41,735 nt of DNA from Halobacteriales archaeon QS_6_64_34. Lineage in GTDB: Archaea > Halobacteriota > Halobacteria > Halobacteriales > Haloarculaceae. Positions 38,327-41,735 of the stretch are shown piece after piece. The DNA lies in assembly GCA_003020925.1 (NCBI GenBank), contig PXRT01000004.1, positions 170,477-212,211 of the forward strand, read 5' to 3'. A program made the position numbers and the translations under genes. The first letter of the stretch is position 1, and each line of letters opens with the position of its first letter. The notes under the pieces were generated by a model, which saw only the letters and a list, made by a program, of their open reading frames with translations, made no database searches and was not told the DNA's origin.

Positions 38327-39407
38327 CGACCGCCCCTGGTATCGCGACCCACGAATCGTGGTTGCTCGCCGAGACGTGCGCTCCCTTTCCCGCGAGAAGA
38401 CCATCGTGCTGGCTCTGCTCATCCAGCTGTTCGTGGCCGGCTTCTCCTCGTTCCTGGTGGTCGGGCTGACCTCGCTGTACGACCCCGGCTCGGTCTCCTC
38501 CGGCGAGGTCGAGATGGCCGTCACCGGCGACGCTCGGGACGAACTCCTCGAAGCCGGTGCCGAACACGAGAGCGCCCGGATGACCGAGTTCAACGACTCC
38601 CGGCAAGCACGCCAGGCGTTCGAGCAACGGCGCGTCGACGCCCTGTTGAACGCCAGTTACGTCGAGTCGAGCGACGGCCCCGGGCGGAAGATATCGGTGA
38701 CAGCCCGCATCCCTGAGGGGTCGATACGCTCGACGCTCATCGTCGTTAACGTCCGGCGCGTCCTGGAGACCCTAGAGCGCCAGGAGCGGTTCGAACGGGC
38801 CGGCTCGCTGGAGGAACGGCCGGTTCCGCTGCCGCCCGAGGTCAGCGCCAGCCCCTACTTCGGCTTTACCTACACGGTGTTGATTCCACTGCTCCTTTTC
38901 CTGCCCGCTTTCATCAGCGGGTCGGTCGCCGTCGACACCATCACAGAGGAGATGGAGCGGGGGACCCTCGAACTGCTGCGCGTCGCGCCGGTGAGCCTGC
39001 TGGACATCGTCGACGGGAAGGCACTGGGGATGGCGTTGCTGGCGCCCGCCCAGTCGCTGCTGTGGATTCTGCTGCTCTCGGTCAACGGCATCCGCGTGGC
39101 GAACGTCGCTGTTATCCTCCTGTTCGTGGCGGCGGTCGCGGCCCTGGTCGTCACCATCGGCGTCGTGCTGGGGGTGGCGACGGGCAAGCGCCGGCCCGCC
39201 CAACTCATGTACTCCGTGCTGACGCTCGTGGTCTTTGGCGCCGCCGTGGTGTTGCCGGAACACCCGGCGACGACGGTCGCAAAGCTCGCCGTCGACAGCC
39301 CGACCCTGTCGACCTACGCGACGGTCGTCGGGACCCTTGCCGTGGCTATCCTGGGCTATGCGGTCGCCCGGAAGTACGTCGGCAGCGTCGACGCCAGCGC
39401 GTTCTGA
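38319..39407 (+). CDS. ABC-2 type permease
   Basis: The 362-residue product has an N-terminal helix (KTIVLALLIQLFVAGFSSFL), a ~150-residue extracytoplasmic domain, and five C-terminal helices with the ABC-2 hallmark DTITEEMERGTLELLRVAPV followed by GKALGMALLAPAQS. This matches NatB/YhaP-type permeases. The only start in frame is TTG at 38319, overlapping the previous stop by eight bases, which indicates tight coupling. It converges with the macrodomain gene, 25 bases away. With the ATPase gene broken, both permeases may lack an energy partner unless another ATPase substitutes. Confidence 0.87.
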   Translation: MRDDRPWYRDPRIVVARRDVRSLSREKTIVLALLIQLFVAGFSSFLVVGLTSLYDPGSVSSGEVEMAVTGDARDELLEAGAEHESARMTEFNDSRQARQAFEQRRVDALLNASYVESSDGPGRKISVTARIPEGSIRSTLIVVNVRRVLETLERQERFERAGSLEERPVPLPPEVSASPYFGFTYTVLIPLLLFLPAFISGSVAVDTITEEMERGTLELLRVAPVSLLDIVDGKALGMALLAPAQSLLWILLLSVNGIRVANVAVILLFVAAVAALVVTIGVVLGVATGKRRPAQLMYSVLTLVVFGAAVVLPEHPATTVAKLAVDSPTLSTYATVVGTLAVAILGYAVARKYVGSVDASAF

Positions 39408-39432
39408 CGCTGTCCGGGGCCGCCGTCGCTGC

Positions 39433-39933
39433 TTACGTCCCTATCTCCCCCGCAAGCTGTCGCATCCGCTCGAACTCGTCGTCGTCGTAGGCGATGAGTC
39501 GGACATCCGAGAGGGAGTCGGGCTCGAAGGCGGCGATTTCGTCACAGATGATGCGGACGCCGTCGTCGAAGTCGAAGCCGGCGATGCCACAGCCAAGCGC
39601 CGGCAGTACTAGGGACTCGCAGTTCAGCGCGTCGGCTTCCGCGAGCGCGTTGCGGGTCGCGTCGCGGATGCTCTCGGCCGTCGACTCGCCGCCGGCGGGC
39701 ATCGCGGCGGCGTGGATGACGTAGTCGGCCTCCAGTTGGTAGGCGTCCGTCGTCGCGACGCCGCCCAGGTCCACGGGTCCCTTGGCGATGGCCTCGTCGT
39801 CGATACCGGACCCCGCCGCCCGCTTGAGCGCGCCGGCGACACCCGACCCCATGCGGAGGCTGGTGTTGGCCGCGTTGACCAGCGCGTCGGCCGACTGGGC
39901 CGCGATGTCGCCCTGAATGACGTCGAACTCCAT
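39433..39933 (-). CDS. Macrodomain protein (ADP-ribose-binding)
   Basis: The 166-residue product is a single macrodomain of the YmdB/MacroD class that binds ADP-ribose and often removes it from proteins or hydrolyses O-acetyl-ADP-ribose. Motifs are clear: MEFDVIQGDIAAQSADALVN, then NAANTSLRMGSGVAGALKRA with the catalytic-type Asn-Ala-Ala-Asn, DAYQLEADYVIHAAAM, and LPALGCGIAGFDFDDGV for the phosphate loop. The ATG at 39933 is chosen over one nine codons upstream because the fold starts there. It is divergent from the gutted DUF2071 gene. Confidence 0.92.
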   Translation of the reverse strand: MEFDVIQGDIAAQSADALVNAANTSLRMGSGVAGALKRAAGSGIDDEAIAKGPVDLGGVATTDAYQLEADYVIHAAAMPAGGESTAESIRDATRNALAEADALNCESLVLPALGCGIAGFDFDDGVRIICDEIAAFEPDSLSDVRLIAYDDDEFERMRQLAGEIGT

Positions 39934-40026
39934 ACGGGATGGTGGGGCCGTCGGCGACATAGGCTTACTGGCGCATGGGAGCTGTTCTCACGCCAGGTCG
40001 ATGCTCGCCGAGCCCCAACTGGCGGT

Positions 40027-40236
40027 ATGGACCTGCTACGGATGGAGTGGCGGGACGTCGGCTTTTGCCACCGGCCGGTCGAGCCGAGCGTCGCCGCCAC
40101 GCTGCCGGACGGGTTGACCGTCGATATCAAGAACGGACTCTTCGCCGCCAACGGATTCGACCGTCCCCCGGGCGACCCGCTGGTGTACTACGGTCCCGGT
40201 ATCGACGTGACGGCCGGACGGCTTCGGCGGTTGTGA
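40027..40236 (+). pseudogene. DUF2071 paralog reduced to its N- and C-terminal ends
   Basis: The 69-codon frame begins MDLLRMEWRDVGFCHRPVEP and SVAATLPDGLTVD, parallel to VGVEDVYFCHWPVDPDALAR in the intact neighbour. After about ten unrelated residues it ends PPGDPLVYYGPGIDVTAGRL, parallel to RVGDPLVHYSPGNELGVSPF. The central ~150 residues of a DUF2071 (acetoacetate decarboxylase-like beta) fold are missing while the frame is kept. It is most likely a tandem duplicate that lost its middle. A functional mini-protein is possible but less likely. Confidence 0.65.
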
Positions 40237-40277
40237 CCGACGTGAGACTCAATAGCGCCGAGTCCTGAGAGCGAACC

Positions 40278-40967
40278 GTGTCGAGAAAGCCCCTCACCGT
40301 CGGCGTCGAGGATGTCTATTTCTGTCACTGGCCGGTCGACCCCGACGCCCTTGCGCGAGCGATACCGGACTGGCTCACCGTCGAGCGGGCGGCCGGCGAC
40401 GCCTGGATAACCGCCATCCACCACACCGTCTCGGGGGTCTCTGCGTTCGGTGTCGACCTGAGCGACCCCGCCCAGTCGGTCACGGTCAGGACGTACGTCC
40501 AGGGACCCGAGAGTCAGCGGGGGCTGTACTTCTTTGCGGCCTTCACCACGGACCCGATAGCGAGCGCCGCCGGCCCGCTATTGTGCCTGAACTACCGCGA
40601 CGGGCAGGTCAGCCGCCGTGACAGCGACGGCAAGTACCGGGCCGAGCGGACGCTGGACATCGGCGGAGAGCGCGCGCTCACCGTTCGGTACACGCCGAGT
40701 GACGAGCCCGCGACGGCGGCACCGCCGGACTCGCTACCGGCCTTCTTCGTCGAGCGGTTCCGCGTTTTCGGTGACGGGCCGTTGGGCACCGGATTCGTCG
40801 GGCACGTCGGCCACGACCCCTGGGAGCTGGGGCCGGTCGAGGCGACCGTCGAGGGGGACCTGCTGTCGGTGCTTGACCTACCCGAGCGAGTTGGGGACCC
40901 GCTGGTCCACTACAGCCCCGGCAACGAACTCGGAGTCTCGCCGTTCAAGCCGCTGTGGCTGGACTGA
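40278..40967 (+). CDS. DUF2071 (YqjF-like) family protein
   Basis: This 229-residue protein fits DUF2071: EDVYFCHWPVDPDALARAIP at the N-terminus, VSGVSAFGVDLSDPAQSVTV, VRTYVQGPESQRGLYFFAAF, a beta-rich middle, and the C-terminal GDPLVHYSPGNELGVSPFKP. The family folds like acetoacetate decarboxylase but lacks proven catalysis. The GTG at 40278 is the only start that retains the conserved N-terminus. It directly follows a shortened paralog with the same two ends, suggesting a tandem duplication. The DUF998 gene follows 40 bases later. Confidence 0.85.
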   Translation: MSRKPLTVGVEDVYFCHWPVDPDALARAIPDWLTVERAAGDAWITAIHHTVSGVSAFGVDLSDPAQSVTVRTYVQGPESQRGLYFFAAFTTDPIASAAGPLLCLNYRDGQVSRRDSDGKYRAERTLDIGGERALTVRYTPSDEPATAAPPDSLPAFFVERFRVFGDGPLGTGFVGHVGHDPWELGPVEATVEGDLLSVLDLPERVGDPLVHYSPGNELGVSPFKPLWLD

Positions 40968-41007
40968 TGACCGGAACCGACAACAGAGAGCCCGCCGTTG
41001 AGAGCGC

Positions 41008-41613
41008 ATGGGCGAACTGACGCGAGCGGGCCGTCTCGCGGGCGCCGTCGCTGTGCTCATCGCAGCCGTCGGTATCGCCGGCGCGGCCCTCGCCTCGCCC
41101 GAGTTCACAGTCACCGGGAACGCCCTCTCGGACCTCGGCCAGCCCGGCGACCCGGCCGCAACAGGGGTGACGACGGCGCTGTTCAACGGCGGACTCGTCC
41201 TAGCCGCCGTGGTGGGGCTCCCGTTCGGCGCGACGCTCTGGCACGAGAGCGAGCATCCCCTTGGACGGGTCGGCGTCGTTCCCTTCGCGGTGGCTATGCT
41301 CGGGATGGCCGGCGTCGGTCTGTTCCCGGCCGGGCAGGCGCTCCACGTCCCGGCCGCGCTGGGGCTGTATCTCGCATCGATGGTCGCGATGGCCCTCGAC
41401 GGCGTCGCCAGCGCGCTGGCCGGCAATCGTCGGCGGGCGGGGGTGACGCTCTCGCTCGTCGCGGTCCACGTCGCCGGCTGGGTGGTGTGGGCTGCGGGCG
41501 GGCCAGTGCTTCGGCCCGGGCTCGCCCTCCCAGAGCTACTCGGTGCAGGCGTCTTCGCCGCGTGGGTGGTCCGGGTCGCTGGCCGAGGCGATTCGGCTCG
41601 GCTCGCCGACTGA
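41008..41613 (+). CDS. DUF998 family membrane protein
   Basis: The 201-residue product has six hydrophobic segments and the DUF998 hallmark EFTVTGNALSDLGQPGD after the first helix, followed by FNGGLVLAAVVGLPFGATLW and MAGVGLFPAGQALHVPAALG. The His in the last motif is typical. DUF998 proteins are integral membrane proteins of unknown function found in bacteria and archaea. The gene lies 40 bases after the DUF2071 gene and may share its transcript. The dispersed repeat (inverted copy) starts about 24 bases after its stop. Confidence 0.9.
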   Translation: MGELTRAGRLAGAVAVLIAAVGIAGAALASPEFTVTGNALSDLGQPGDPAATGVTTALFNGGLVLAAVVGLPFGATLWHESEHPLGRVGVVPFAVAMLGMAGVGLFPAGQALHVPAALGLYLASMVAMALDGVASALAGNRRRAGVTLSLVAVHVAGWVVWAAGGPVLRPGLALPELLGAGVFAAWVVRVAGRGDSARLAD

Positions 41614-41636
41614 TGGCGATATCAATCGCTGCAACG

Positions 41637-41735
41637 GGCAGTGTTTAGTTAATCGACAGCGATGGCAAACAGCCAGAAAGCCCCCGCGTTCTCAGCTCCC
41701 GCGACTCGCTGCGCTCGCGTAGCGTGCTTGCGTCG
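41637..41735 (-). repeat. Dispersed repeat element, right-end inverted copy
   Basis: Bases 41637-41734 are the exact reverse complement of 24108-24205 (98 of 98). The window ends one base after identity stops. Key blocks here read GTGTTTAGTTA and CAGCCAGAAAGCCCCC on the plus strand. The copy continues beyond the window. Confidence 0.9.

Overview
This is a stretch of haloarchaeal chromosome (class Halobacteria). It is GC-rich and its proteins are very acidic. Most genes start within about 25-35 bases of a TATA-like box, so transcripts should be leaderless or nearly so. The marker genes fit: topoisomerase VI beside DNA gyrase, an archaeal proteasome beta subunit, archaeal type IV pilus ATPase and platform genes, and several haloarchaea-restricted small proteins. 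The genus cannot be fixed from this sequence. Both window ends lie inside copies of one dispersed repeat, so the piece is probably a whole contig broken at repeats.

Layout. 1-5 kb: a PadR regulator, a TraB-family membrane protein coupled to an M50 membrane protease interrupted by a stop codon, purM, an HTH-CBS regulator and a UPF0212 (DUF555) protein. 5-13 kb: a 56-residue membrane protein, psmB, a phosphohexomutase, a cytidine deaminase/uridine phosphorylase pair for pyrimidine salvage, a type II NADH dehydrogenase-like flavoprotein, an HTH regulator, a sugar-nucleotide epimerase and an arginase. 13-23.7 kb: a DNA-topology block in which gyrB-gyrA-(glycerophosphodiesterase) runs leftward and top6B-top6A rightward from one shared intergenic region. 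Top6B carries a 568-residue intein with a LAGLIDADG endonuclease domain. 23.7-24.8 kb: a decayed accessory pocket with a frameshifted remnant, a repeat element and a VapB antitoxin next to an internally deleted VapC. 24.8-31 kb: an MBL-fold hydrolase, a pilB-pilC pair whose PilC carries a DUF7282-like tail, and small haloarchaeal proteins. 31-35.5 kb: sucC-sucD, a histidine kinase, zinc-finger and SRPBCC proteins. 35.5-41.7 kb: an ABC export operon with a broken ATPase gene and a permease fused to a PrsW-like protease domain, a macrodomain protein, one intact and one gutted DUF2071 gene, and a DUF998 membrane protein.

The most notable signals are as follows. (1) Three palindromes of about 80 bp share one architecture but have different arm sequences. 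(2) A 98-bp segment occurs identically, in inverted orientation, at 24.1 kb and at the right end, with a related copy at the left end. (3) The gyr/top6 intergenic region holds three 30-bp tandem repeats and an alternating purine-pyrimidine tract abutting the gyrB TATA box. (4) Three separate genes are reduced to an N-terminus joined to a C-terminus. (5) Two proteins have unusual domain fusions (PilC-DUF7282 and ABC-2-PrsW).
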